This document shows positions 41,531 to 48,695 of a DNA stretch of 48,695 nucleotides, piece by piece. The first letter of the stretch is position 1, and every line of letters starts with the position of its first letter. The position numbers and the translations under genes were made by a program. Origin of the DNA: Candidatus Thiodiazotropha sp. (ex Epidulcina cf. delphinae) (GTDB lineage: Bacteria; Pseudomonadota; Gammaproteobacteria; Chromatiales; Chromatiaceae); the NCBI GenBank assembly GCA_025656505.1, contig JAHXHR010000010.1, positions 1-48,695 of the forward strand. The letters run 5' to 3'. The notes beneath the pieces were generated by a model that did no database searches, was not told the origin of the DNA, and saw only the letters and a list, made by a program, of their open reading frames with translations.

Positions 41531-43339
41531 TTATTCAGTGTCATCACTGGCTTGTTGTGACTCTTTGCTTGCTGTGAAATATTTATCACGCTGCTGGTAG
41601 TAGCCAATCGTAAAGTGTCCCTGATGCTCAATGGAAAGGTGTTTAGGAAAGCAATGGGATAGCTTTGTAATAATGCCGGCCAAATCTTTATCGAGATTTA
41701 CAGCATACCCCGGCATTGATTTGCGTATTTTTGACAGATGGTTTTTTGCGCCACTCAGTAAGCGGGGAAAAACGGAATAGGGTACCGTCGATGCCGAAGC
41801 AAAGTACCGGTCTGTAATGGTTGCATTGGCATTCTTGATTGCGCTGGATTGAATACGTTCCAGCACCGCAAACAGCCTCCCGAGCTGATAGGCCTCACTC
41901 TCACTGTTTTCATCCAAACTCATGGGAATCTCCTCCATAATCCATTGTTTTCTGTAATCTCTGTGTAATACGGCCTTGATCATCGCCACTCGCAGTGGGC
42001 TGATATGTCCATCCGATCGAATACGTAGAACAAGTTGCGCCAGTAGTGAGTAGGGGTAGCGCTCTCCGGTAAGGACTGCACGCATCAACTCACCGGCAAG
42101 GTGGGTGGGTATATCTTCTGACTTTGCTTTCTGTCCTGAGCGATGTGGCGCCAACTCAACTAATAGCCGCCAGATTGAAGGGGGTTGTTGCCACGGGATA
42201 GGGTCGAGCGCCAAATCCGTATAGTGCGCTGCCACCCTCTCGGCCAGCTCTCCAAAGCTACTATCAAGCCAGAAGCGAATTGATATTCTGGCAGCATTGG
42301 GGGTCAGGCCCAGCAGATAAAAGCGGGTGTTGGGATCAATATTGGGAGCAACCTCTGATAGTGGCTGTCCTTGCGAAATCCTTTCCACCAGAGGCCGGAG
42401 TTGTGCGGCCTCTCCCTCATCGCTTGGGTTCATAATCTGAGCAAAAAGCGTTTCTGCCTGCTGTGATTGGTTATGGTCTTCAGCAACCGCCCAGAATACG
42501 GTACTGGCATCACCAACCGAGAAACAGTGACGGTTATCTCTGTTGAGCAGGTAGTTGAGTGCGGTTGTGTATTTAAATGCGGCAAGTTCTGAAACGGGGG
42601 CATTTTCACCTTGTACCCGGCCATAGGACTCAAAGGACTCGGCATTGAATGAGACGATAGAACCACCTGAACTCTGACCACCGTATATCCCTTTGATTGA
42701 GGGGTGCAGGCGGGCAATTTTTCCTTGTTTGCCAGTAACCAAACATTCGCTCACTGCCGTATTGTCGGCTGTATCCAACTGTTCGGCCCAATGCGTTTTA
42801 GCAGCTTCTCGCTCGTGCAGATAGCCACGCTCCCCATCCAGTTGAAACACGAGATTTGAGTGGAGCATATCGTGGTTACAGGGTGGCTGATCAATATATT
42901 CAGGATTCCACCATTGTAGAAACTTCAGCAGTGCCAATAGCCCCTCGTCATCACTCTCATTAAACAGAGCAATATGGTGCTGTTTGAATGCCTCGAATGT
43001 CTTTTCGCTTCTTAACCAAGGCGTTTCGCTGTTCGTCTTTTTATCCGGATTGGGCTGCACACCCAACACATAGGCTGATTTATCCCATAGGAAGTTTGGC
43101 TGAACACCTGAGGTGCGTTTTTCCGGTCTGGGAACAGGCATCTGCCTTGGGCGATTTTTCTTTCCAACACTTTCAAAGTGTGGAACTACATCAACCAGAT
43201 CACCATCATGCGAAATAACCAGTACATAACCTATCTTTTCATCGCTATAACCAAAAGCCGGTAGCTTAGGCTTGCCGGTATCTGGATCAGGCTCTTCTGC
43301 CAAACGGTCATAGCAGTGATTTAGTGCCGCAAACATCAT
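41531..43339 (-). CDS. cas8c: Type I-C Cascade large subunit Cas8c (Csd1)
   Basis: Cas8c recognises the PAM and recruits Cas3; in this subtype an internal start also yields the small subunit Cas11c. The 602-residue product matches Csd1, with N-terminal LVISHDGDLVDVVPHFE, LWDKSAYVLGV and the C-terminal YAVNLDKDLAGIITKL region. Its start overlaps the cas5c stop by 4 bp (ATGA). I could not fix the Cas11c start. Confidence 0.95.
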   Translation of the reverse strand: MMFAALNHCYDRLAEEPDPDTGKPKLPAFGYSDEKIGYVLVISHDGDLVDVVPHFESVGKKNRPRQMPVPRPEKRTSGVQPNFLWDKSAYVLGVQPNPDKKTNSETPWLRSEKTFEAFKQHHIALFNESDDEGLLALLKFLQWWNPEYIDQPPCNHDMLHSNLVFQLDGERGYLHEREAAKTHWAEQLDTADNTAVSECLVTGKQGKIARLHPSIKGIYGGQSSGGSIVSFNAESFESYGRVQGENAPVSELAAFKYTTALNYLLNRDNRHCFSVGDASTVFWAVAEDHNQSQQAETLFAQIMNPSDEGEAAQLRPLVERISQGQPLSEVAPNIDPNTRFYLLGLTPNAARISIRFWLDSSFGELAERVAAHYTDLALDPIPWQQPPSIWRLLVELAPHRSGQKAKSEDIPTHLAGELMRAVLTGERYPYSLLAQLVLRIRSDGHISPLRVAMIKAVLHRDYRKQWIMEEIPMSLDENSESEAYQLGRLFAVLERIQSSAIKNANATITDRYFASASTVPYSVFPRLLSGAKNHLSKIRKSMPGYAVNLDKDLAGIITKLSHCFPKHLSIEHQGHFTIGYYQQRDKYFTASKESQQASDDTE

Positions 43340-44016
43340 GCGCTGACCTCCTCTGAATTAAATGGAGGTATTTTGATTGCACCATCTTCCATTACAGCCC
43401 TGAAAAAGTACGGGGTATTGTTATTGGCAAAGTCGATATCGTGCAGCATCCAGCCAAAATCTCTATCTCTGGTATTTTCCGGCAGATTGGACGTTGGCCA
43501 TGCTCCCTTTTCAAGCAGATCAAATTGAGCGGGAAACTCACGCGTACCCAAGTAGGGGTGGTGGAAGCACTGCCCTTTTCTGGCGCGCCGGTTGAATATA
43601 TCGAGGTGTTTGCCCTCGTTATCGTCGGCTGAAGCTTTGTCGGTCAAGACGAAGTGTGCCTCAATCACATAACCCACTCTACGCAGGATGGTGGCCGCTC
43701 GTTGCTGTCGCTCCTTGCCATCATCCGCCAGCATGTAGAGGTTGGCGGTTGAGCCACGCTTCATGGCACTGCTGACTTTGCGTGCGGAGATCTTGCTTGC
43801 CACCTCATTGCGCCGGATGGATTCAAAGCTGATCGGCTCCAGCAGGTGTATCTTATCTATCGCCCAATGAATGGCCGGTTTCCAGTGGATCGCCTCCAGG
43901 ATACCCCGTGCTGCCGACGGGGTAATCAGGTCGTAGGAGACCCGTTCCACCTTCATCTCCGGCCGGGTGAAACAGGCGTTGTCTCCCCAGATATGCAGTT
44001 TAATTCCATAAGGCAT
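43336..44016 (-). CDS. cas5c: Type I-C Cas5 (Cas5d), crRNA-processing endonuclease
   Basis: In type I-C there is no Cas6: Cas5 cuts pre-crRNA at the 3' base of the repeat hairpin, leaving an 11-nt 5' handle, and stays in Cascade. The 226-residue product begins MPYGIKLHIWGDNACFTRPE and contains VSYDLITPSAARGILEAIHW. ATG 44016 is chosen because GGGAGGG precedes it; the longer frame from 44055 would start inside the pseudorepeat of the mini-CRISPR. Its 5' untranslated region carries that mini-CRISPR. Confidence 0.96.
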   Translation of the reverse strand: MPYGIKLHIWGDNACFTRPEMKVERVSYDLITPSAARGILEAIHWKPAIHWAIDKIHLLEPISFESIRRNEVASKISARKVSSAMKRGSTANLYMLADDGKERQQRAATILRRVGYVIEAHFVLTDKASADDNEGKHLDIFNRRARKGQCFHHPYLGTREFPAQFDLLEKGAWPTSNLPENTRDRDFGWMLHDIDFANNNTPYFFRAVMEDGAIKIPPFNSEEVSA

Positions 44017-44035
44017 AGTTGCCCTCCCTAGTTGC

Positions 44036-44122
44036 TTATCAATCCACGCGCCCATGATGGGCGCGACTCATTCTCACCAACATTTAAATATTTCAATCCT
44101 CATCTCAAAAAGCCAGGAGACG
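44036..44122 (-). ncRNA. Mini-CRISPR guide (creA/creR-like): pseudorepeat, 22-nt spacer, pseudorepeat
   Basis: Reading the minus strand, pseudorepeat 1 (44121-44090) has diverged in its stem, but CGTCTC/GAGATG can still form six pairs and is directly followed by AGGATTGAAAT, 9 of 11 matches to the array handle. A 22-nt spacer follows (44089-44068, starting ATTTAAATGTT). Pseudorepeat 2 (44067-44036) has a changed but stronger stem, CGCGCCC-ATCAT-GGGCGCG, and the handle TGGATTGATAA. Stem changes are compensated and the spacer is shorter than array spacers (about 34 nt), as in the partially degenerate guides of CreTA/CreR systems. It sits 20 bp upstream of cas5c on the same strand. Its target is at 44347-44368. 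Confidence 0.72.
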
Positions 44123-44139
44123 ACAAGCTTCACAACTGG

Positions 44140-44301
44140 TTAGTAATGAAACAGATCAGGCACTACAGAAACACCGACCATTAAAACAATAAGCAAAGCA
44201 ATCAAGTACTTAGATAAGAAACGAGAATATCCATTGAATTTCAAACGAATCGCTCCATTTTTCTTTTTCACAATCTGGATTTCCCAATGATTGCCTTGCA
44301 T
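44140..44301 (-). CDS. Small single-pass membrane peptide between cas3 and cas5c (candidate CreT toxin)
   Basis: ATG 44301 to TAA 44140 encodes 53 residues. AGGAG lies seven bases before the ATG, a near-ideal ribosome binding site. The product has a charged N-terminal half (MQGNHWEIQIVKKKNGAIRL) and one hydrophobic helix (KYLIALLIVLMVGVSVV, residues 31-47), ending PDLFHY. I do not recognise a family. Size, membrane helix and position between a Cascade-targetable promoter and a crRNA-like guide fit a membrane-acting toxin held off by Cascade. Known CreT toxins described in haloarchaea are small RNAs with mini-ORFs that deplete tRNA, so a membrane peptide would be a different class. Toxicity is inference. 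Confidence 0.55.
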   Translation of the reverse strand: MQGNHWEIQIVKKKNGAIRLKFNGYSRFLSKYLIALLIVLMVGVSVVPDLFHY

Positions 44302-44329
44302 TAGCTTTCTCCTGCTGTACCTGCGAGAA

Positions 44330-44368
44330 AGACTAGCACATATTTCATTTAAATGTTAGTTAAAATAT
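44330..44368 (-). promoter_or_regulatory. Guide-matching site with TTC PAM over the small ORF's promoter
   Basis: On the plus strand TTC (44344-44346) is followed by a 22-nt site (44347-44368) identical to the mini-CRISPR spacer at positions 1-11 and at 17 of 22 overall, with mismatches at 12, 15, 17, 21 and 22. TTC is the known type I-C PAM. A plausible promoter for the small ORF overlaps it: -35-like CTAACA at 44359-44354 and extended -10 TGC-TAGTCT ending at 44330. Binding of Cascade here without full pairing would be expected to repress rather than cut. The site also overlaps the cas3 stop codon. Confidence 0.6.
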
Positions 44369-46609
44369 CACTGTCGCCTCTGCTTTTATGTAGGTTGGAT
44401 TTTCCCAATTCAACCCTGCCGCTTCATCATAAATCCCCTGGTTGCTCAGTTTCCAAAATTGATCTCCGAACCTCTCCGGTTGAATAGCCACAATAACGCC
44501 CGCCGTTTTTAACACGATAAAGGCTTGCTTTGGCACCTGCACAAGGTATTGCTGCAATTTACCCGCAATGCGGCCAACGAACTCGGCATGGTGTAATCTT
44601 TCTATCCACTTCTCAGCTTCACCGTCATAGGGAATGATGATGGGGTGCAGGTGACTTTCAATGATGCGATAATCACGGGCAATGTTTTGAAACGGGAAGC
44701 TGAGGCATTGGCAATGATCCCTGTGTACGTTTAATATTTTTTTGCTATCAAGTTGTGCATCATTGCGCCAGAAGAGATCACGAAAATAGGCATTGATGGC
44801 CTCAGGTGCCAATAGATCACCACTATGATTACGCACCACTTGGCGCATGCAAGCAGCGGCCTGTTCCAGTTCCGGTGGTGCCTTCCAATCAGGCGTGATA
44901 AAGATCAATAACTCGCTATCCTCTTTGGCTCTTCCGCCCTCGCGATTGCAACGCCCCGCTGCTTGTGCCACAGAATCCAGCCCACTTTCTGCACGCATCA
45001 CCATCGGAAAATCAACATCAACCCCCGCCTCTATCAATGAGGTAGAGATCACTTTGCAGGGTTCACCGCTCTTTAGTTTGATCCGAATCTCTTCCAATAT
45101 CTTTTTTCTGTGTTTTGCGCACATCAAGGTAGTCAGGTGGTAATGGCTATCGTCACCATCGGTTAGTTCAAATAGCGCTCGGGCATGTCTGCGATTGTTG
45201 ACGATGATGAGTATCTGAATATTGCCGGCGATTCGCTCGGCAAGCTCCTCATCGGTTTGGATGCCGATATGCCGCACGGTTACACGGTCGAGCTTTCTGT
45301 AGAGTCGCGCCGGATCAGGTGCAATTTCACGCACATTCTGAAACCCATTATGGAACTCATCAGAGCGCAAGAGTGCGGGCTGTGTTGCGGTACATAACAC
45401 AACCGAACAGTTGTAGTTTCCGGCCAGCTCATCAATTGCCGCCATTGTCGGGCGCAACAGCTTTTGCGGCATCATCTGCGCCTCATCCAGGATGATGACG
45501 CTACCGCTGATGTTGTGCAGTTTGCGGCATTTTGAGGATCTATCAGCAAAGAGTGATTCAAAGAATTGGACAGCGGTAGTCACAACGATGGGGGCATCCC
45601 AGTTTTCCATTGCCAGTCGCAGCTTATCCTTGGTCTCTTCACGCCAATCAAAACCGGCATCATCAAATGCGCTGTGGTGCTCAAGTACGATATCATCACC
45701 AAGCTCACCGAACAGATCACGAAAGACTTTTGCATTCTGCTCAATGATGCTGGTGAAGGGGATGACGTAGATGACTCGGCGCAGTTGATGCTTGAGCGCA
45801 TGATCCAGCGCAAAGGCCATTGAAGTTAATGTCTTACCGCCTCCTGTTGGAACGGTTAGTGAAAAAAGCCCCGGTTCTGATTGGGCCTGTTTTCCGGCGT
45901 ATTCCAGTACCTTTTTCCTGAGATCATTAACCGCACTGGGAGAGTGGGCTGCGGCGTGCTCCTGTAGTGCCGTTAGATGCTTATCTAAGGCAACCTGTAG
46001 CTTTTGAAGCGGTGGATGTTCGCCGCGATTTTGAGTTTTCCCCTCTAGTTTTCGATAGAAGCGCTCTGTATCAATACAGTCTGCATCAACCAGACAGGAG
46101 TAGAGCATCCTTATCAGGAAGGCGAGCTGGAAGCCGTGGAAACTCTTCTCTGCCGGTTTGTGAGGCGGAAATGGAAGCTGGTCAGGAAGCGCCAATGCCT
46201 GTTTCCATGCCGCATCCAGCAGGGGGATGTCTTTTTTAAGACGCTCTTCCAGCGTTGCACGATTGTCACCGAGATCAACCCCATTCGCCAAGCCAGCGTG
46301 ATGACCTGCAACAATGTACGCAATGATCTTGCCTAAGCGCTCCCACTGTTGAATGGCGATTTTTGCGCCTGCTGTCGCGTGGTCTACTCGCTTTCCCCCT
46401 TCAAGGCGCTGCGCAAAAGCTTCTGAGTATTTACCGGCATCGTGTAGTAGGCCTGCTATTCGGGCTAGCTGAGATGCTTTGAAATGCTTCGCATTACTTG
46501 CCGCCAAATCAGCAACATGGTGCAGGTGTTCCGATAGCGGTTGCCAATCTGATTTATCCGGGTTATTGCCGGAGTGGGCAAAATATCTCTTGTTCATTTG
46601 TCTCTTCAT
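44360..46609 (-). CDS. cas3: CRISPR-associated helicase-nuclease Cas3
   Basis: Cas3 is recruited by target-bound Cascade to unwind and degrade DNA. The 749-residue product has an N-terminal HD nuclease (HLHHVADLAASN, GLLHDAGKYSEAF) and an SF2 helicase: Walker A TVPTGGGKTLTSMAF, DEAQ box VIILDEAQMMPQ, motif III LCTATQPALL and motif VI SVAQAAGRCNREG. The start is ATG 46609 or 46597. All key residues are intact. The 343-bp gap before cas5c is unusual for this operon and holds the small membrane ORF and guide. Confidence 0.97.
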   Translation of the reverse strand: MKRQMNKRYFAHSGNNPDKSDWQPLSEHLHHVADLAASNAKHFKASQLARIAGLLHDAGKYSEAFAQRLEGGKRVDHATAGAKIAIQQWERLGKIIAYIVAGHHAGLANGVDLGDNRATLEERLKKDIPLLDAAWKQALALPDQLPFPPHKPAEKSFHGFQLAFLIRMLYSCLVDADCIDTERFYRKLEGKTQNRGEHPPLQKLQVALDKHLTALQEHAAAHSPSAVNDLRKKVLEYAGKQAQSEPGLFSLTVPTGGGKTLTSMAFALDHALKHQLRRVIYVIPFTSIIEQNAKVFRDLFGELGDDIVLEHHSAFDDAGFDWREETKDKLRLAMENWDAPIVVTTAVQFFESLFADRSSKCRKLHNISGSVIILDEAQMMPQKLLRPTMAAIDELAGNYNCSVVLCTATQPALLRSDEFHNGFQNVREIAPDPARLYRKLDRVTVRHIGIQTDEELAERIAGNIQILIIVNNRRHARALFELTDGDDSHYHLTTLMCAKHRKKILEEIRIKLKSGEPCKVISTSLIEAGVDVDFPMVMRAESGLDSVAQAAGRCNREGGRAKEDSELLIFITPDWKAPPELEQAAACMRQVVRNHSGDLLAPEAINAYFRDLFWRNDAQLDSKKILNVHRDHCQCLSFPFQNIARDYRIIESHLHPIIIPYDGEAEKWIERLHHAEFVGRIAGKLQQYLVQVPKQAFIVLKTAGVIVAIQPERFGDQFWKLSNQGIYDEAAGLNWENPTYIKAEATVIF

Positions 46610-46642
46610 CCCATCCTCTGTTAGCGGTTATATCACCCCCCA

Positions 46643-46659
46643 GTCTCAAATCCTGAGAC
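46643..46659. promoter_or_regulatory. Palindrome between the WYL regulator and cas3
   Basis: GTCTCA-AATCC-TGAGAC lies between the regulator stop (46671) and the cas3 start (46609). It could be the operator of the adjacent WYL protein at a cas3 promoter, or a minor hairpin. No T-run follows. Confidence 0.35.
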
Positions 46660-46670
46660 GCTCCCTGACT

Positions 46671-47633
46671 TTATTCATATTGTTTTGCCATTTTGCGTAT
46701 CTCCTCCTTTACCGCCTGTTTCAGACCGGCCGGTTCTATCACCTCTACATCTGCGCCATATTTGAGAATATCCATGATCAGTTCGGTGGGATTGTGGTAG
46801 GGGATGCTGAGTTGGTATTTGTCATCCATCCACTGGCCCTGCTGCGTGGGGTGCCACTGCTCTTTTTCGATGTAGTGGGCGCGCTGTTGGTTGAAGTGTA
46901 GGATGGCGGTTTTGTCGGCCTTGCCGGAAAAGATGCCGAAGGCGCTCTCCAACTGCGCTTCGAGTTGCTGCTCGGGGATCTCTATGGCGATTTCCGCTGT
47001 GACGTTGATCTGCTGGATGTTGTGTAGTGAGAAGGTGCGCAGGGCTTCTCTGTTGTGGCACCAGGCGTCGAGATACCAGTTGTCGCGGTAGTGGGTCAGG
47101 CGTTGGGGTGAGATGGTTCGCCGGCTGTGCCGCTGGCTATTTCGGTTGGTGTAGGTGATCGCCAGTTGCTGTCGATCCAGCAGTGCCTGTGCCGCTTTTA
47201 TGAAGTGTTGCTGGTTGCTGCTGCGCTGCCCTATGCCCAGAATCCGAACACGTTGCAGGGCATTATCAGCAGGGTGACCGTGACGACTGAGGGTGTTGGT
47301 GATGAATTGTGTGAGTGGGGTGATCTGCTCTTCCAGTACGCCGGGTTGAATCCGGCTGAGTAGTTGCCGGGCCGCCGGCAGGGCTTGTAGTTCGGCATCA
47401 CTAAACCAGATACCAGGCAGTTCAAAGCTGTCTGCGGTGGTCTGATTGTAGTAGTAGCCCTGTTCGTTGGATTCGAGGGGCGCTTGGTAGAGGTCTCTGA
47501 ACTCCTGGATGTCACGATAGATGGTTTTATTGGATGTGTCGAGTATTCTACACAGCTCTGCTATCGATATGGGATAACGTCGGGTCTTGAGCAGGCGATG
47601 CAGTCGGTATTGTCTGTGCTTTTTGCTATCCAT
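46671..47633 (-). CDS. HTH-WYL transcriptional regulator next to cas3
   Basis: The 320-residue product has an N-terminal winged HTH (about residues 5-60: YPISIAELCRILDTSNKTIY) and a WYL ligand-binding domain (about 140-215: LAITYTNRNSQRHSRRTISP, DNWYLDAWCH) plus a WCX-type C-terminus. WYL regulators often control phage-defence loci and sense nucleic acids or nucleotides. It is encoded just upstream of and co-directional with cas3, so it probably governs the cas genes. A short palindrome TCCCT-TAT-AGGGA (47638-47650) sits at its own start and may be an autoregulatory site. Confidence 0.88.
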   Translation of the reverse strand: MDSKKHRQYRLHRLLKTRRYPISIAELCRILDTSNKTIYRDIQEFRDLYQAPLESNEQGYYYNQTTADSFELPGIWFSDAELQALPAARQLLSRIQPGVLEEQITPLTQFITNTLSRHGHPADNALQRVRILGIGQRSSNQQHFIKAAQALLDRQQLAITYTNRNSQRHSRRTISPQRLTHYRDNWYLDAWCHNREALRTFSLHNIQQINVTAEIAIEIPEQQLEAQLESAFGIFSGKADKTAILHFNQQRAHYIEKEQWHPTQQGQWMDDKYQLSIPYHNPTELIMDILKYGADVEVIEPAGLKQAVKEEIRKMAKQYE

Positions 47634-47705
47634 GTCTTCCCTTATAGGGACCGTGCATTTTGCAGTTTTATATTACGCCTAACGTGATCATACCGGAAGC
47701 CGGGG

Positions 47706-47768
47706 TTTAACCTGAAAACCGCAGTTGACCGCTCCATTCTGATACTAACCTACTGATAGACAAACTAT
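47706..47768. repeat. Right copy of the 63-bp inverted repeat flanking the CRISPR-Cas locus
   Basis: This is the inverted partner of 31486-31548 (58 of 63 identical). Together the copies enclose the whole array, all cas genes and the WYL regulator, 16.3 kb in all. Just outside begins a decayed transposase. Confidence 0.85.
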
Positions 47769-47816
47769 TAACTTCGATTTGCCTATTCACCGGCCGGGTG
47801 AAGTCAGAGAGCGTTA

Positions 47817-48433
47817 TTGCTCAACTGGTTTCGTAGCTTTCGAGCGGCGTTGTGGAAGGTTTCAACACCAAGGCAAAACCGACATCGAGAAAATCCTTCG
47901 GTTTCCAGACATTTCGCGGTGCGGAAGTCGCCCTTTGCGGTGGAGGTTTATCCCGGTAATACCGGTGATCCGACCACGGTACCGGATCGGGTGGAAGGTG
48001 TTTTTCGCACGTTCTCAAGGGACTGGATATTCATATTAGACCCATTCATCACCGCACCGAAGAGCGGGTCCGCGCCCACATCTTTATCTGCCTGCGGGCT
48101 TATTATGTCGAATGGCATCTGCGTCAGGTGTTGGCGCCCCTGTTGTTCGATGATGAAACATTAGCATCCGATAGAAAACAACGCGGCCCGGTTGCCCCCG
48201 CTGGGCCATCCACTGCGGCAAAGCGTAAGAAGGTCGTACGCGTCACCGAAAACGGATGGCCAATCCATAGCTTCAAAACGCTCATGGCTGAGATGGCTAC
48301 CCGCTGTCGCCATCGTTGCCGAGTTACATCAGATCCGCAATGCCCCCCTATCTTTCAGGACACTGACCCCACCCCCTGCTTCAGGCACGCGCATTGGAGC
48401 TAACCCGTTTGTTGCCGGTACAGGGAATTTGAT
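47817..48433 (+). pseudogene. Decayed IS1634/IS4-type transposase
   Basis: Pieces of one transposase appear in different plus-strand frames: FAVEVYPGNTGDPTTVPD (about 47930-47985), then RVRAHIFICLRAYYVEWHLR continuing to LAPLLFDDE (about 48063-48160), then a C-terminal QARALELTRLLPVQGI ending with a stop near 48433. At least two frameshifts and a missing N-terminal half show it is inactive. Family placement rests on these conserved stretches. Confidence 0.7.
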
Positions 48434-48605
48434 TATGGATGATTCTTGTTTATTATCGGTAAGTTGCGCTTGTTTTGCACGGGGAAACCTCGGATTGGCG
48501 ACTTGATGGAGGTTCGGTACTTCCGTGCCAGCCAATTGCGCATCTTGCCGCTGCCGTAGAATGGATGATGGGCATTTCACCTTACAAAACGGCGCATAAA
48601 CAACG

Positions 48606-48623
48606 CTAGGGGGCGTTCTCAAT
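48606..48623. repeat. Terminal inverted repeat of an IS5-family element
   Basis: CTAGGGGGCGTTCTCAAT marks the end of an insertion sequence that runs out of the window. It differs by one base from the ends of the MITE at 19766-19932. Confidence 0.75.
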
Positions 48624-48695
48624 TAAGCCAAATAACAGTGGCTACCAAACTGAGCATGGCTTGATAAGTAATGGCTAAACGCTCATATCGGGTTG
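48619..48695 (-). CDS. IS5-family transposase, C-terminal end only
   Basis: The partial minus-strand frame reads RYERLAITYQAMLSLVATVI and ends WLN with TGA at 48619. This resembles the conserved C-terminus of IS5-family transposases (RYEKLAxxYxAMxxLAAxxIWL). The stop overlaps the inner part of the terminal repeat. The rest lies beyond the window. Confidence 0.7.
   Translation of the reverse strand, partial: TRYERLAITYQAMLSLVATVIWLN

Noticed and set aside
44017-44055. Longer cas5c start at 44055
   Set aside because: It would begin inside pseudorepeat 2; the ATG at 44016 has GGGAGGG and matches the family N-terminus.

Overview
This window looks like the chromosome of a gammaproteobacterium, probably a free-living or symbiotic sulfur-oxidising type close to Chromatiales. 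I infer this from gene order (rlmE-ftsH-folP-glmM-tpiA-secG-tRNA-Leu-nuo) and protein style. The genus cannot be fixed from the sequence alone.

Layout. Positions 49-11176 (minus strand) carry a respiratory complex I operon, nuoA-C-D-E-F-G-H-I-J-K-L. Two things are wrong with it: nuoB is absent between nuoA and nuoC, and nuoH carries an out-of-frame deletion near its 3' end. Positions 11335-17736 (minus) hold a housekeeping cluster: tRNA-Leu(GAG), secG, tpiA, glmM, folP, ftsH, rlmE. Positions 17737-21442 form a scarred, gene-poor stretch around a lower-GC nhaA, with a 167-bp IS5-related MITE. Positions 21443-26616 (plus) hold a TonB-dependent receptor, a small ORF, a YfiR-like protein and a hybrid histidine kinase, probably one sensing cassette. 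Positions 26772-31489 hold a U32 peptidase-family RNA-modification protein, a ChaN/PDZ protein and an M1-like metallopeptidase.

Positions 31486-47768 carry a complete type I-C CRISPR-Cas locus bracketed by a 63-bp imperfect inverted repeat. On the minus strand the order is WYL regulator, cas3, [343-bp gap], cas5c, cas8c, cas7c, cas4, cas1, cas2, terminator, leader, and an array of about 97 repeats. The right end (47817-48695) is IS debris: a decayed IS1634/IS4-type transposase and the 3' end of an IS5-family transposase.

The most interesting object is in the cas3-cas5c gap (44036-44368). It contains (i) an unannotated 53-codon ORF for a single-pass membrane peptide with a strong ribosome binding site, (ii) a two-pseudorepeat, single-spacer mini-CRISPR just upstream of cas5c, and (iii) a site next to the small ORF's promoter that matches the first 11 nt of that spacer and has a TTC motif, the type I-C PAM, directly beside it. 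This is the architecture of a CRISPR-regulated toxin-antitoxin or cas autoregulator (CreTA/CreR), here in type I-C and with a candidate membrane-peptide toxin. The prediction is that Cascade loaded with the mini-crRNA silences the peptide, so loss of Cascade would release it. If transcription runs on into cas5c, the same guide would also tune the cas operon.
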